Part shown: piece after piece, positions 17,432 to 26,199 of the stretch
How the letters are laid out: each line of letters starts with the position of its first letter
How positions within the stretch are numbered: position 1 is the first letter of the stretch
Origin: Pseudomonadales bacterium
Lineage (GTDB): Bacteria > Pseudomonadota > Gammaproteobacteria > Pseudomonadales > Azotimanducaceae
Assembly (NCBI GenBank): GCA_041395945.1
Contig: JAWKZN010000002.1
Span: 806,001 to 870,000, forward strand
Direction: 5' to 3'
DNA: 64,000 nt
Position numbers and translations under genes: made by a program
The notes under the pieces: model-generated
Databases searched by the model: none
What the model saw: only the letters and a program-made list of their open reading frames with translations
What the model was told of the DNA's origin: nothing

Positions 17432-18397
17432 ATGAACACAGAACAGCTCATCGCCACTCTGCGCCCCCTGGCAGTCCGCCCCACAGAGCAGAGTCTGCGA
17501 TCCGCCGTTGCCGCCGCGCAGAACAGCTCCGAAACAGGGCAGCAGGCGGTCTGCGGCGCAATGATCTGGACAGCGTTTGCCGCACCCGCCGCAACCGCTG
17601 CCGTTTATGACGTGCTGACCAGCGCCTGGCTGGGCACTGAACATGCGAGCCCCGGGTCGGGAGACGGCCTCGACGCTCCGGAGGCCCCACTCACCCACAG
17701 CTTCTGGCGGGAATTCGCCAACGCAGTCGCAGATGCCGAGCAGGGTTACGACGCAGCCTCCATCACCGCCCGGGTCGCCGCTCTGGGAGGGGCAGTGGAT
17801 GCACGGTTTCACGAGCTCGCCGAGCAGGCGGCGAGACAGCATCCCGGTGTGACCGATGCCGCGCAGCGTGAAATCCCGCCCCTGCTCAAGCTCACCGATC
17901 TGGCCCGCTGCCCGGAAGGCAGCCTCGCCGCCGATCTCTATCACATGCTGGTGAACAACGGCTACGACGCGGAGGTGCTGGACCGGGAAGCCATCGGCCT
18001 GGCCAATCTGCCTCCGGCACTGGGCTACACGAACACACGCATTCTGCAGATGCATGACATCTGGCATCTGGTTGCCGGTTATCAGACAACGTCACTGCAC
18101 GAGATCGCCATTTCTGCATTTCAACTGGCGCAGTTCGGACACAACTACTCTGCGATGTTTCTGGCAACCGTGGCCACTATCAGTCAGTCCCGCGCAGCCA
18201 CCGGTTTCAGCCTGCTTCTGCAGAATATCTGCGAAGCCTGGCTGCACGGCCGCAACACACCTTCCTTCATGGATATCCCATGGGAAAAGGAATGGCGACA
18301 ACCCGTCAGCGAACTGCGCGCACGCCATGGGATAGAGCCCTTCAAAGGCAGTTTCCCCGCCGATCTGCTGGAGCAGTTGAAAGCAGCCGCTGCCTGA
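17432..18397 (+). CDS. Coq4-family protein (ubiquinone-biosynthesis-like)
   Basis: 321 residues with an AGGAG ribosome site. His208-Asp-Ile-Trp-His212 followed by Glu224 reproduces exactly the HDxxH-x11-E zinc-type signature of Coq4, which in mitochondria is needed for ring decarboxylation/hydroxylation of coenzyme Q precursors. The conserved C-terminal region (FSLLLQNICEAWLHGRNTPSF) also fits. The N-terminal 140 residues are divergent, alanine-rich and helical. Bacterial Coq4 homologues are less well understood and many sit outside quinone operons. Here the neighbours are a sulfatase and a GFA protein, so participation in ubiquinone synthesis is likely from the motif but not from context. 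Confidence 0.8.
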   Translation: MNTEQLIATLRPLAVRPTEQSLRSAVAAAQNSSETGQQAVCGAMIWTAFAAPAATAAVYDVLTSAWLGTEHASPGSGDGLDAPEAPLTHSFWREFANAVADAEQGYDAASITARVAALGGAVDARFHELAEQAARQHPGVTDAAQREIPPLLKLTDLARCPEGSLAADLYHMLVNNGYDAEVLDREAIGLANLPPALGYTNTRILQMHDIWHLVAGYQTTSLHEIAISAFQLAQFGHNYSAMFLATVATISQSRAATGFSLLLQNICEAWLHGRNTPSFMDIPWEKEWRQPVSELRARHGIEPFKGSFPADLLEQLKAAAA

Positions 18398-18449
18398 GCC
18401 TGATCGAGCTGCAACCGGGAACCCGAACGACAGATAAGAGGAGATCAAC

Positions 18450-18857
18450 ATGGCAATCACAGGCCAATGTCTTTGCGGCGAGATCAGGTACCAGATCGAG
18501 AATCCGCCCGCCGTAACCGGTGTGTGCCACTGTAAGAACTGCCAGCGACAGGCCGGATCAGCGTTTTCCACCCTGGCCGGTGTACCGAAGACGGAGTTCA
18601 CACTCACCGCAGGGAGACCCAGGCTCTACGAGGACTCAGCCACCACGAGCGGCAACACCGTGCAGCGTTTTTTCTGCGGCACCTGCGGCTCGCCCATCTA
18701 CTCCGCCGTTCCCGGACAGCCCGACGTTGTGTATCTGAAGACCGGCACCCTCGATGACACCAGTACCTTCAAACCCCAGTTCCAGGTCTGGTGCGACAGC
18801 AAACAGAACTGGGTAACCCTCGTGCCCGGTGTCCCCGCGCTCGCTCAGCAGGGTTAG
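18450..18857 (+). CDS. GFA / CENP-V family zinc protein
   Basis: 135 residues with AGAGGAGA upstream of the ATG. Zinc-binding cysteine groups are CLCGEIRY near the N terminus, VCHCKNCQR, and FCGTCGSPIYS, matching the glutathione-dependent formaldehyde-activating (GFA) fold. Most bacterial members are not proven formaldehyde enzymes and may bind other thiol adducts. It follows the Coq4-like gene by 52 bases, likely in one transcript, and converges with the leucine-dehydrogenase-like gene, leaving only 4 bases between the two stops. Confidence 0.9.
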   Translation: MAITGQCLCGEIRYQIENPPAVTGVCHCKNCQRQAGSAFSTLAGVPKTEFTLTAGRPRLYEDSATTSGNTVQRFFCGTCGSPIYSAVPGQPDVVYLKTGTLDDTSTFKPQFQVWCDSKQNWVTLVPGVPALAQQG

Positions 18858-18861
18858 ACCT

Positions 18862-19962
18862 TCAGGTTCGGAACGACATCGCCCGCAGCACCCGCTCCCG
18901 GGCGATTGCCAGAGCCGCTTCACGCGGCAGACCGCCCTGCTCAGCCATCCGTTTCAGTATCTGTGTGGTGTTGGTGCCGATCCGCTGTCTGATCGTCTCC
19001 AGAGCCTGGGCTTCGCTGCCACCGTGATACTCCACCGCTGCGCATATCACACCACCGGCGTTCGCAACGAAGTCGGGTAACACCAGTATCCCACGCTCGG
19101 CGAGTATCTTTTCGGCACCTTCGGTGGCGGGTATGTTTGCACCTTGCGCAACGATCTTTGCATCGATTCGTGCGGCGTTCTCTTCAGTGATCACATCCGG
19201 CCGCGCGGCGGGAATCCAGATCTCGCAGGGAACCGCAAGCAGCTCGTCCGCTGCCAGCGTGCTGCCCTGGTCGCTGCTCGCCACCGACTTTCCGGCCACT
19301 TTGAGTTCAATCAGCTTCTCGATATCGAAGCCGGTTTCACAGATCCGCGCACCACCGCTGTCTGACACAGCCACAAGGCGTGCGCCGCTGTGCTGCAGAA
19401 AACGCGCCGCGTGCTGACCGACCGAGCCGAACCCCTGCACCACCACCCGGGCTCCAGCCATATCCAGATCACAGAATGGCCGCGCCGCCTCCACCGCGGC
19501 AGCCAGGCCGAGACCCGTTGCCCCGATCTCATCGAGCGGAATTCCACCGATCTCCCGCGGCAGTCCCACCGCGCGACCGATCACGCTTTTCACCTGGGCC
19601 ATGGAAACTTCGTTAGTGCCCATGTCCGGTCCCGGAATGTAGTCGTGCACATCCGCAATGGCCCGGGCGAACGCCCGCAGGAGCCGCGTCTTGTCCTCGT
19701 GGGGCATCGAGGGGTCCGCGGCGATCACGGACTTGCCGCCACCATGGGCGAGTCCTGCCATGGCGTTCTTCAGTGTCATGGCACGCGCCAGCCGGAAGCA
19801 CTCCCGCGCATCCACATCCACCGCCATACGCACACCGCCGATGGCGGGACCCGCGGCAACATTGTCCACTACGAGAATGGCACGCAGACCCACAGACGGT
19901 TCATAGAGTTCGATGACCTTCTCGGGGCCCAGATCATCCGTAAACTGGAATTCGGTTGTCAC
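18862..19962 (-). CDS. Glu/Leu/Phe/Val dehydrogenase family enzyme, leucine-dehydrogenase-like
   Basis: 366 residues, the size of leucine/phenylalanine/valine dehydrogenases rather than glutamate dehydrogenase. The catalytic lysines are seen in TLKNAMAGLAHGGGKSVI, PDMGTNEVSM carries a conserved substrate-side region, and the NAD-binding fingerprint is GFGSVGQHAARFL. It would reversibly deaminate a branched-chain or aromatic amino acid to its 2-oxoacid with NAD. It lies 80 bases downstream of genes for a branched-chain 2-oxoacid dehydrogenase E1 on the same strand, so the two steps (amino acid to oxoacid to acyl-CoA) appear co-transcribed. Confidence 0.9.
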   Translation of the reverse strand: MTTEFQFTDDLGPEKVIELYEPSVGLRAILVVDNVAAGPAIGGVRMAVDVDARECFRLARAMTLKNAMAGLAHGGGKSVIAADPSMPHEDKTRLLRAFARAIADVHDYIPGPDMGTNEVSMAQVKSVIGRAVGLPREIGGIPLDEIGATGLGLAAAVEAARPFCDLDMAGARVVVQGFGSVGQHAARFLQHSGARLVAVSDSGGARICETGFDIEKLIELKVAGKSVASSDQGSTLAADELLAVPCEIWIPAARPDVITEENAARIDAKIVAQGANIPATEGAEKILAERGILVLPDFVANAGGVICAAVEYHGGSEAQALETIRQRIGTNTTQILKRMAEQGGLPREAALAIARERVLRAMSFRT

Positions 19963-20042
19963 GACAGCGCCTCCCGCTGGTTACTGATGTGTGTCGCCCG
20001 TCTGCCGACCCTGGATTCGCCACCCGGGCAGTTCGCCTTTCG

Positions 20043-21023
20043 TCAGCCCTCGTCCAGACTGGCGCGCACTGCGGCGACGATGCGCGCGGCATCCGGCAGG
20101 TAGTAGTGTTCCAGACGCGACAGCGGCATCACCGTGTCGTAACCGGTAACCCGGGTCACCGATCCTTCGAGATCAAACACACCCGCATCTGCGATGAGCG
20201 CCGCCACCTCCGCACCGAATCCGCCAGTGCGCGCGGCCTCATGCACGATCACCGCATGGCCGGTGCGGCTGACAGACTCGAGGATTGTGTCACCGTCGAG
20301 GGGTTTCAGGGTGCACAGGTCAATGACCTCGGCTTCTATGCCTTCCTGGGAAAGTTCATCAGCAGCCGCGAGGGTTTCTTTCAGCATCGCACCCCAGGAG
20401 ATCAGGGTTGCATGGCTGCCTGCACGCAATACCCGGCAGACGTCCAGGGGCATCGCAACACCGTCATCTTCGAAAGATTCCTTCGCGGTCCGATACAGGC
20501 GTTTCGGTTCGAGAAACACCACCGGATCCGGATCCCGAATCGCGGCCAGCAGCAACCCATAAGCCGCCTTCGGCGACGACGGGATCACAACACGCAGCCC
20601 GGGAATGTGCGCAAACAGGGCTTCCGTGCTTTCCGAATGATGTTCCGGCGCATGTACCCCGCCGCCATAGGCCGCGCGCAGCACCATGGGACAGGACAGA
20701 CGTCCGCGGGTGCGGCTGCGCATTCGACCCGCGTGATTGATCATCTGATCCAGCGTCGAATAGATGAAACCCATGAACTGGATCTCAGCGACGGGCCGAA
20801 AGCCCTGCACGGCCAGCCCGACCGCCATACCGGCAATGAGGGTCTCGGCCAGCGGTGTGTCGAAAACCCGCCGGGGCCCGAAACTCTGCAGCAGGCCTTC
20901 GGTTGCCCGAAACACCCCGCCTATGACACCCACATCTTCGCCCAGCAGCAGTACCCGCTCGTCTTCCGTCATGGCCCGCTTCATGGCCAGATTCACCGCA
21001 GCAAGCAGACTGTGCTCAGTCAC
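20043..21023 (-). CDS. 2-oxoacid dehydrogenase E1 component, beta subunit (branched-chain type)
   Basis: 326 residues from a GTG at 21023 that overlaps the alpha stop by 8 bases; a longer frame upstream is spurious. It starts with SLLAAVNLAMKRAMTEDERV and carries LLLGEDVGVIGGVFRATEGL, AAYGGGVHAPEHHSES and PLDGDTILESVSRTGHAVIV, all typical of E1 beta transketolase-like chains. With the alpha subunit it binds thiamine diphosphate and decarboxylates 2-oxoacids onto lipoyl-E2. No E2 or E3 gene is nearby, so these must be elsewhere. The linked leucine-dehydrogenase-like gene suggests branched-chain substrates, although pyruvate-type relatives look similar. Confidence 0.9.
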   Translation of the reverse strand: MTEHSLLAAVNLAMKRAMTEDERVLLLGEDVGVIGGVFRATEGLLQSFGPRRVFDTPLAETLIAGMAVGLAVQGFRPVAEIQFMGFIYSTLDQMINHAGRMRSRTRGRLSCPMVLRAAYGGGVHAPEHHSESTEALFAHIPGLRVVIPSSPKAAYGLLLAAIRDPDPVVFLEPKRLYRTAKESFEDDGVAMPLDVCRVLRAGSHATLISWGAMLKETLAAADELSQEGIEAEVIDLCTLKPLDGDTILESVSRTGHAVIVHEAARTGGFGAEVAALIADAGVFDLEGSVTRVTGYDTVMPLSRLEHYYLPDAARIVAAVRASLDEG

Positions 21024-22092
21024 TGCCGCCCCCGGCCGCCAGCAGTGCTTCGCGCTGTGCGCGCAGCGGTACCGGCAGTTCCGCGTACAGAGAGTCGAAC
21101 ATGGACTCGGGCGCCTGGGGTGGCGTCGCGAGATAATCCTCGGCTGCACGATCGACTTCAGCTTCGCAACGCGCGATCAGTTCGGCTTCCTGACCCTCAC
21201 TCCACTCGCCCTGCGCGGTGAGATAACTGCGCAATCTGCGGATCGGATCCTGTTCCCGCCACTCTTCAACTTCCGCATCGCTTCTGTAGCGACGGGCATC
21301 ATCCACCGTAGTGTGGTCGCCGAGCCGATAAGTGAGGCACTCGATCAGCCGGGGGCCCGAACCAAGCCGTGCGTCAGCCAGCGCGCCTGCCATCACACTG
21401 GCCACGGCGATGACATCGTTGCCATCCACCTGTTCACCCTCGAATCCGGCCGCGATGGACTTCTGCGCAAGACTGGCTGCGGCAGTCTGTTCACGCCGCG
21501 GGGTGGAGATCGCCCACTGGTTGTTACTGACGACAAATACCAGCGGCAGATCCCAGAGCGCGGCGACATTCATTGCTTCATAGAAGTCACCTTTGGATGT
21601 AGCGCCGTCGCCGAACATGCAAACCGCAACCCGAGGTTCGCCGCGCAACTTGAAGGCCAGAGCCACTCCTGCCGCGTGGGGAGCATGTCCACCCACGGTG
21701 ATGCTCACCGGAAAATCCTCTCGCGGAACCGCAAAGTCGGATCCGCGCTCGTCGCCACCCCAGTAAAGAAACAGCTCCGTCAGTGACACGCCGCGTTTGA
21801 GTTGAACCGCGTGCTCACGGAAGGAAGGCAGGAGCACATCTTCACTGGACATGGCATGACCAACACCGACCCCGATGGCTTCCTGGCCCAGCAGCGAAGC
21901 GTAGGTACCCAGTCGGCCGGTGCGATGCAGCTCGATGGCTTTTGCGTCAAAAACCCGGGCTCGCACCATGTCGCCGTAGAGGCCATGCAGTATCTCGGGT
22001 CTGGACAGCTTTTCAGGCAGATCCTGGAGCGGCCGGCCATCGCGATCGAGAAAGGCCGTGTGCCGGACCTCTGGCCCAGCCGCTGTCATCAC
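21016..22092 (-). CDS. 2-oxoacid dehydrogenase E1 component, alpha subunit (branched-chain type)
   Basis: 358 residues from a GTG at 22092; the ATG at 22089 is equally possible, and both overlap the stop of the upstream outer-membrane barrel gene. The thiamine-diphosphate motif runs from FGDGATSKGDFYEA to VVSNNQWAIS (GDG ... NN). YRLGDHTTVDDARRYR carries the phosphorylation-loop-like region of E1 alpha. Together with the beta gene it makes a heterotetrameric E1. The overlap with an MtrB-like gene means translation is probably coupled to a membrane electron-transfer protein, an unusual arrangement. Confidence 0.9.
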   Translation of the reverse strand: MMTAAGPEVRHTAFLDRDGRPLQDLPEKLSRPEILHGLYGDMVRARVFDAKAIELHRTGRLGTYASLLGQEAIGVGVGHAMSSEDVLLPSFREHAVQLKRGVSLTELFLYWGGDERGSDFAVPREDFPVSITVGGHAPHAAGVALAFKLRGEPRVAVCMFGDGATSKGDFYEAMNVAALWDLPLVFVVSNNQWAISTPRREQTAAASLAQKSIAAGFEGEQVDGNDVIAVASVMAGALADARLGSGPRLIECLTYRLGDHTTVDDARRYRSDAEVEEWREQDPIRRLRSYLTAQGEWSEGQEAELIARCEAEVDRAAEDYLATPPQAPESMFDSLYAELPVPLRAQREALLAAGGGSD

Positions 22093-23963
22093 CAGCGCAA
22101 CCCGATGGACATCTCCCAGATGTCCGCGTCGAAGGATTCGAAGTCTTCGTTGTAGTCGATGTTCCGGTAGTTCATACCCAGGCTGTAGATCGGTGTCAGT
22201 CGCACATCCACACCGAGCCGGGCATCATCACGGGACACTTTGAAGCTGCCGTCATTTTCGTACTGACGGTAGCTGCCGAGCAGATCGACCCGCTCCAGCA
22301 GATGCCAGCGCAGGGTGCCATCCCAGAAATCCGAATCTGCCGAGTAGCTGATGGGAAACAGTAACTGTCGTGTTCCGGCCTGCACCTGCTGATCGATGCT
22401 CCGATCCAGATCCACGAACGAAGCGCCAACCGACACGGAGAGCACATCCATGCTGTAGGTCAGACGCAGATCGGCCTGTTCACTCTTCGCTTCCCAGCCG
22501 GAATCATCGTTTTCATGCTTACGCCAGGCGTACGCGGCGCTCACACCCAGACCATTGTCCCAGCGATAGGCAGCACGCAGACGGTAGCGGCGGCTGTCGG
22601 TAGGCGATGACAGTGTGAAAGGATCATCGATGCTGTTGTCTTCCGCGCTGAAACTTGCGGAGAACGCATTTCCAGGTCGATAGGCCACCACCAGGTAGTA
22701 GCCGTCTGCCTGAGTCTCTTCGTCTGCGCTGCGGCCCAGACCATCGGTTGACTGATCGTAGTCGGTGTCACGCTTCTGAGTGGTCCAGCCGCCACTGACC
22801 GTCCAGTCATCCCGCAGTACGGCCTCCATACCGAGGGCGAAGGTGGTGTTGTCGATCTTCCAGTCGCTCACACCCGTTGACGAAGCGAAATCAAGATCAG
22901 TGTCCTGATCGAGATGCTGATCCCGGATGCTGGCCGTGAGCCGCAGACGCCCGGTGAGCGCATAACCGGTGCTGAGGTAGACCTGGCGGATGGTTCGATT
23001 CGATGCGCCATCCGCAGCCAACGGCGTGGGCAGAGGGTTGCCAAGGTAGTCGAGACCGATCACCGACTCCACCGCGTCCACATCCATGTCCAGATCGGCG
23101 TAGAGCACGTCTGCCTGCACATCCCAGCGATCGGTGGGCCGCAGGGTCAGGCCTGCCTGGGTCTCCCGGCTGTCATAGCCATAGGGCTGCTCCAGAAAGA
23201 AGCTGTCCAGCCGGGTAGGTGCTCCAGGCGCCGAACCTTCCGATGCCCCCGGAAGAAAAATATGCACGTCGTTGTCAAACTGGCGCCAGCGCTGATTCAC
23301 CTGCACGGACGCCCGGTTCCAGTCGTAGACCAGACCGATGTCGTAGTTCTGCAGAGTTTCATCGATGGACTGATCCATCTCGAATTCTTCGCGGGAGAGA
23401 TCGAGCACCGTGGTGCGATCCCCCTTCTTCGTGTACTGATCGAAGCCAACCAGCAGTTTCGCCTGGTCGGTCAGCTGGACATCGAGATCGGCCGAATCCC
23501 GGATGCGCTGAAAATCGAAGTGGTGATAGTCGCCGCCGTTCGACCGGGTGGCACTCTCGTCCGCCGGGTCGAGGAAGATGTCCTCATAGAAGTAGTCGGA
23601 CTGGCTGCGCTCGTAGGTGAAGCGATAGCTGCCGTATTTGCGCACACCCAGGCGCAGACTCTGATAGGGATCGCCGCCCAGGCCGCTGGCGGCAGCTTCT
23701 ATCCGATCGGGTACCGTGGAACCGGTGCCTGCCGGTTCGTAGACGAACCCGAAATCAAAAAGTCGAGCACCACTGTCCAAATTCACCTGCTGTTTGAACT
23801 TCGCGTCATCCCCAGCCACGCTCACATTCCGGCCACCCACCGAAAGATGACCGCTGATCGGATCCGCCGCATCCGCCATGCCGCCGGTAACTGCCGCCCA
23901 GCAGCCCACCAGCAGAGTCGCAATAGTCTGCAGTCGCTGACCGGGTGGGTGTGACATATCCAT
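22089..23963 (-). CDS. MtrB/PioB-family outer-membrane beta-barrel of a porin-cytochrome conduit
   Basis: 624 residues from the ATG at 23963, chosen because AGGA lies seven bases upstream; ATG 23969 is too close to it. A signal peptide ends near GGMADAA. The rest is made of alternating, aromatic- and Asp-rich beta strands (for example GSYRFTYERSQSDYFYEDIF), as in MtrB/PioB/DmsF barrels, and ends with the aromatic residue typical of outer-membrane proteins (IGLRW). The CxxC seen after the signal peptide in Shewanella MtrB is not present. It should sheathe the decaheme cytochrome encoded immediately upstream (10 bases) and let electrons cross the outer membrane. No MtrC/OmcA-type surface cytochrome or CymA gene is in the window. 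Confidence 0.85.
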   Translation of the reverse strand: MDMSHPPGQRLQTIATLLVGCWAAVTGGMADAADPISGHLSVGGRNVSVAGDDAKFKQQVNLDSGARLFDFGFVYEPAGTGSTVPDRIEAAASGLGGDPYQSLRLGVRKYGSYRFTYERSQSDYFYEDIFLDPADESATRSNGGDYHHFDFQRIRDSADLDVQLTDQAKLLVGFDQYTKKGDRTTVLDLSREEFEMDQSIDETLQNYDIGLVYDWNRASVQVNQRWRQFDNDVHIFLPGASEGSAPGAPTRLDSFFLEQPYGYDSRETQAGLTLRPTDRWDVQADVLYADLDMDVDAVESVIGLDYLGNPLPTPLAADGASNRTIRQVYLSTGYALTGRLRLTASIRDQHLDQDTDLDFASSTGVSDWKIDNTTFALGMEAVLRDDWTVSGGWTTQKRDTDYDQSTDGLGRSADEETQADGYYLVVAYRPGNAFSASFSAEDNSIDDPFTLSSPTDSRRYRLRAAYRWDNGLGVSAAYAWRKHENDDSGWEAKSEQADLRLTYSMDVLSVSVGASFVDLDRSIDQQVQAGTRQLLFPISYSADSDFWDGTLRWHLLERVDLLGSYRQYENDGSFKVSRDDARLGVDVRLTPIYSLGMNYRNIDYNEDFESFDADIWEMSIGLRW

Positions 23964-23973
23964 GATCATTTCC

Positions 23974-24834
23974 TCAGCGCAGGAAGAGGCGATCCAGGTT
24001 CGAGCCGTGAATGGTTACATGGCAGTTGGTACAGACCGTGCTCTCATCGAATCGTGGCGGGGCGGTGGGAGAAAATCCCGCGTGGAACTGGGGTACCTCC
24101 GCGTGACAGCTGTAACACAGGGCGCCAACCTGCTGGATGCTGAGCATGTGACGGTTCGGACTGCCGTGAGGATCGTGGCAGGCACCACAGCCATCGACCC
24201 GGGAAGCAGCATGTTCGAATACGAAAGGCCCTTCCATATCGGCGTGGCAATCGCTGCATACAGACTGTTTAAAGCCGCCCAGCTCCATGCCCAGACGGGG
24301 ATTGTGCGGATCGTGGCAGGACGTGCAGGCTACAGAACCTTCCGCCAGACGGTGTCGCTCGTTGAATGCGAACTGGGTAAAAGTTTCCTGGTGACACTCG
24401 AAGCACAGACTCGAGCCGGGCGTCAGGCCCTGCAGATCTACCGGCAGTACCGCCCCGTCATCTAGCGGACTTTTTTTTTGAGCGTGTATGCCATGACAGC
24501 TCGCGCAGGTGATTCCGGCGGCTGTGTGCGCGTTGCGCTCCGTCGTGTGGGCCTTTGCATGACAGCCAGCGCAGACGGCGTCCTGCTCTGCCGGGGGTTC
24601 GGTGCTGAAGGTCCGGATCGTTGCCGCGCTGGGTGCGGCAAGGTGTGCGGCGCCATCGCCATGACAGCCTGCGCAGGCAACGCCCAGCTTGCCATGAGGC
24701 ATGGATGCCAGCGACTGTGCGGCCTGGGCATGGCAGGCGGCGCAGGGTGCGTCGGCTGCCTGTACGGAGATCGCCAGCCACGACGACAGGCCGAGACCGA
24801 GGCTCCACACAAACATTCTGATCTGATTCTGCAT
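23974..24834 (-). CDS. Decaheme c-type cytochrome (MtrA/PioA/DmsE family)
   Basis: 286 residues from the ATG at 24834, preceded by GAGG. A Sec signal peptide ends at about SVQAADA. Ten heme-binding CxxCH motifs are present in order: CAACH, CAGCH, CAGCH, CASCH, CFECH, CTSCH, CSDCH, CGACH, CYSCH, CTNCH. Ten hemes and this size match periplasmic MtrA-type wires that plug into an MtrB barrel to move electrons to or from the cell exterior. Nine consecutive A residues on the coding strand (24471-24479) lie between hemes 4 and 5. The gene is the first of an apparent operon with the barrel, E1 alpha/beta and the leucine-dehydrogenase-like gene, and is divergent from nqrA. Confidence 0.93.
   Translation of the reverse strand: MQNQIRMFVWSLGLGLSSWLAISVQAADAPCAACHAQAAQSLASMPHGKLGVACAGCHGDGAAHLAAPSAATIRTFSTEPPAEQDAVCAGCHAKAHTTERNAHTAAGITCASCHGIHAQKKSPLDDGAVLPVDLQGLTPGSSLCFECHQETFTQFAFNERHRLAEGSVACTSCHDPHNPRLGMELGGFKQSVCSDCHADMEGPFVFEHAASRVDGCGACHDPHGSPNRHMLSIQQVGALCYSCHAEVPQFHAGFSPTAPPRFDESTVCTNCHVTIHGSNLDRLFLR
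24471..24479 (-). repeat. Poly-A tract (nine) inside the decaheme cytochrome gene
   Basis: The coding strand reads CAA AAA AAA AGT CCG CTA GAT. Loss of one A gives CAA AAA AAA GTC CGC TAG, and gain of one A reaches TGA within eight codons, so either slip would end the protein after heme 4. Homopolymers of this length are rare in such GC-rich DNA. Confidence 0.85.
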
Positions 24835-24921
24835 GTAATCAGCCTCGCCCAGCGGCATAGTGATCGTCATCCGGAATATTACCTACTAGCGCAGCCACTG
24901 TGTTGTCGTCATTCTTTGCGC
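24835..24921. promoter_or_regulatory. Divergent control region between the mtrA-like gene and nqrA
   Basis: Only 87 bases separate two long divergent operons, so their promoters must be back to back or overlapping. The centre (GGAATATTACCTACTAG at 24876-24892) is the most AT-rich part. No activator site was identified with confidence, and nqrA lacks a clear Shine-Dalgarno sequence. Confidence 0.5.
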
Positions 24922-26196
24922 ATGCTCCGGATTGAACTCAAACGCGGACTGGACGTCCCGTTGGGCGCACGGCCGAGCGCTCGAAGATCTCACTCACCTG
25001 CCCGGGTTGCCCTGCTGGGTGCCGACTTTCCGGGCCTGCGTCCTGATCTGCTGGTGGCCGAAGGTGATCGGGTGCGCGCCGGCAGCGTTCTGCTGACAGA
25101 CCGCACCCGGCCGGAAATCCGCCTGACCTCTCCTGTCACCGGCAGCGTCAGAGAGATCCGCCGGGGTGCACGACGCAGTCTCGATGCGCTGGTGCTGGAC
25201 GTCGAAGAATCCACGGACGGGGCATCTGCGCTGCCGCCACCACCAGCAACTGACAGCGAACCGGAGGTCATCCGCCGCGCCCTGCAACTCGCCGGTTTAT
25301 GGTCCGCCTTCCGCGCGCGACCCTTCGAGCGCATCCCCGCTGCAGACACAACACCCGCACAGCTCTTCGTAACCGCAATGGACACGAATCCCCTGTCCGT
25401 GGATCCGCTGACAGTGATCCGTGAGCACGCTGACGCCTTCGATCTGGGACTGCGCATCGTAACCCGGTTGAGTCCCGTGACCTGGCTGTGCAGCGCCGCC
25501 GGCTCTGCGCCCGGCTGCCCTCAATTGACAGGGCTCGAACAGATTGAATTCTCCGGACCACATCCTGCCGGATTACCCGGCACTCACATGCACACCCTCG
25601 CCGTTCGCCGAACTGCGGAATCGGCGTCCGGTGAGCTGTGGCACATCGGCTATGCGGATGTGATCGCCATCGGCGAGTACTTCGGCAGTGGTCGCTTGTC
25701 CGGCCGGCGACTCATCAGCGTGGCCGGACCGGGCCTGCCGGAAAATCAGCTCGTCGAAACCCTGGCAGGTGCCTGCCTTCAGGATCTGATCAAAGGCTGC
25801 ATTGCCGCCCGGCATGGATCCGCGACAGGTATCGCAGGTAATCTCAGAGTCCTCTCGGGTCCGCCACTTTCCGGCAGACTGACCACACCGGCATCCGCCT
25901 ATCTGGGTCGCTATCACCAGCAGGTCACCGTTCTGCCGCCAGCCGCTGTCACCCCGCCAGCCACTTCGACCGGGATGCTGGCCGTGGAAGCCTTCGATTC
26001 GATCTGGCCGTTGTCGATACCCGTCGCCCCGCTGCTGCGCGCGCTGCTTCTGGAAGATACGGAATCCGCGGCCGAACTCGGTGCGGGCCTGCTGGCACCG
26101 GAAGATCTGGCCCTCTGCGACTACGTGTGCCCGGCTCGCCAGGACTACAGCACCGCACTGAGCCGGATGCTGGAACGTCTGCGACGGGACGGTTGA
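24922..26196 (+). CDS. nqrA: Na+-translocating NADH:quinone reductase subunit A
   Basis: 424 residues from the ATG at 24922 (LRIELKRGLDVPLGARP), somewhat shorter than the roughly 446 of Vibrio NqrA. It shows the NqrA layout: a biotinyl-lipoyl-like N-terminal region (VAEGDRVRAGSVLL, LTSPVTGSVREIRRGARR), a solute-binding-barrel-like middle and a C-terminal region ending in the segment with CDYVCPARQDYS. The soluble A subunit sits on NqrB at the cytoplasmic face and takes part in quinone reduction. The following nqrB starts 3 bases after its stop. Sequence divergence from textbook NqrA is obvious, but the family is not in doubt given the six-gene order. Confidence 0.88.
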   Translation: MLRIELKRGLDVPLGARPSARRSHSPARVALLGADFPGLRPDLLVAEGDRVRAGSVLLTDRTRPEIRLTSPVTGSVREIRRGARRSLDALVLDVEESTDGASALPPPPATDSEPEVIRRALQLAGLWSAFRARPFERIPAADTTPAQLFVTAMDTNPLSVDPLTVIREHADAFDLGLRIVTRLSPVTWLCSAAGSAPGCPQLTGLEQIEFSGPHPAGLPGTHMHTLAVRRTAESASGELWHIGYADVIAIGEYFGSGRLSGRRLISVAGPGLPENQLVETLAGACLQDLIKGCIAARHGSATGIAGNLRVLSGPPLSGRLTTPASAYLGRYHQQVTVLPPAAVTPPATSTGMLAVEAFDSIWPLSIPVAPLLRALLLEDTESAAELGAGLLAPEDLALCDYVCPARQDYSTALSRMLERLRRDG

Positions 26197-26199
26197 GCC

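Noticed and set aside
22914..23954. A 346-codon plus-strand open frame opposite the MtrB-like gene
   Set aside because: The minus strand encodes a signal peptide and a beta-barrel with aromatic C terminus; the plus-strand product lacks features.
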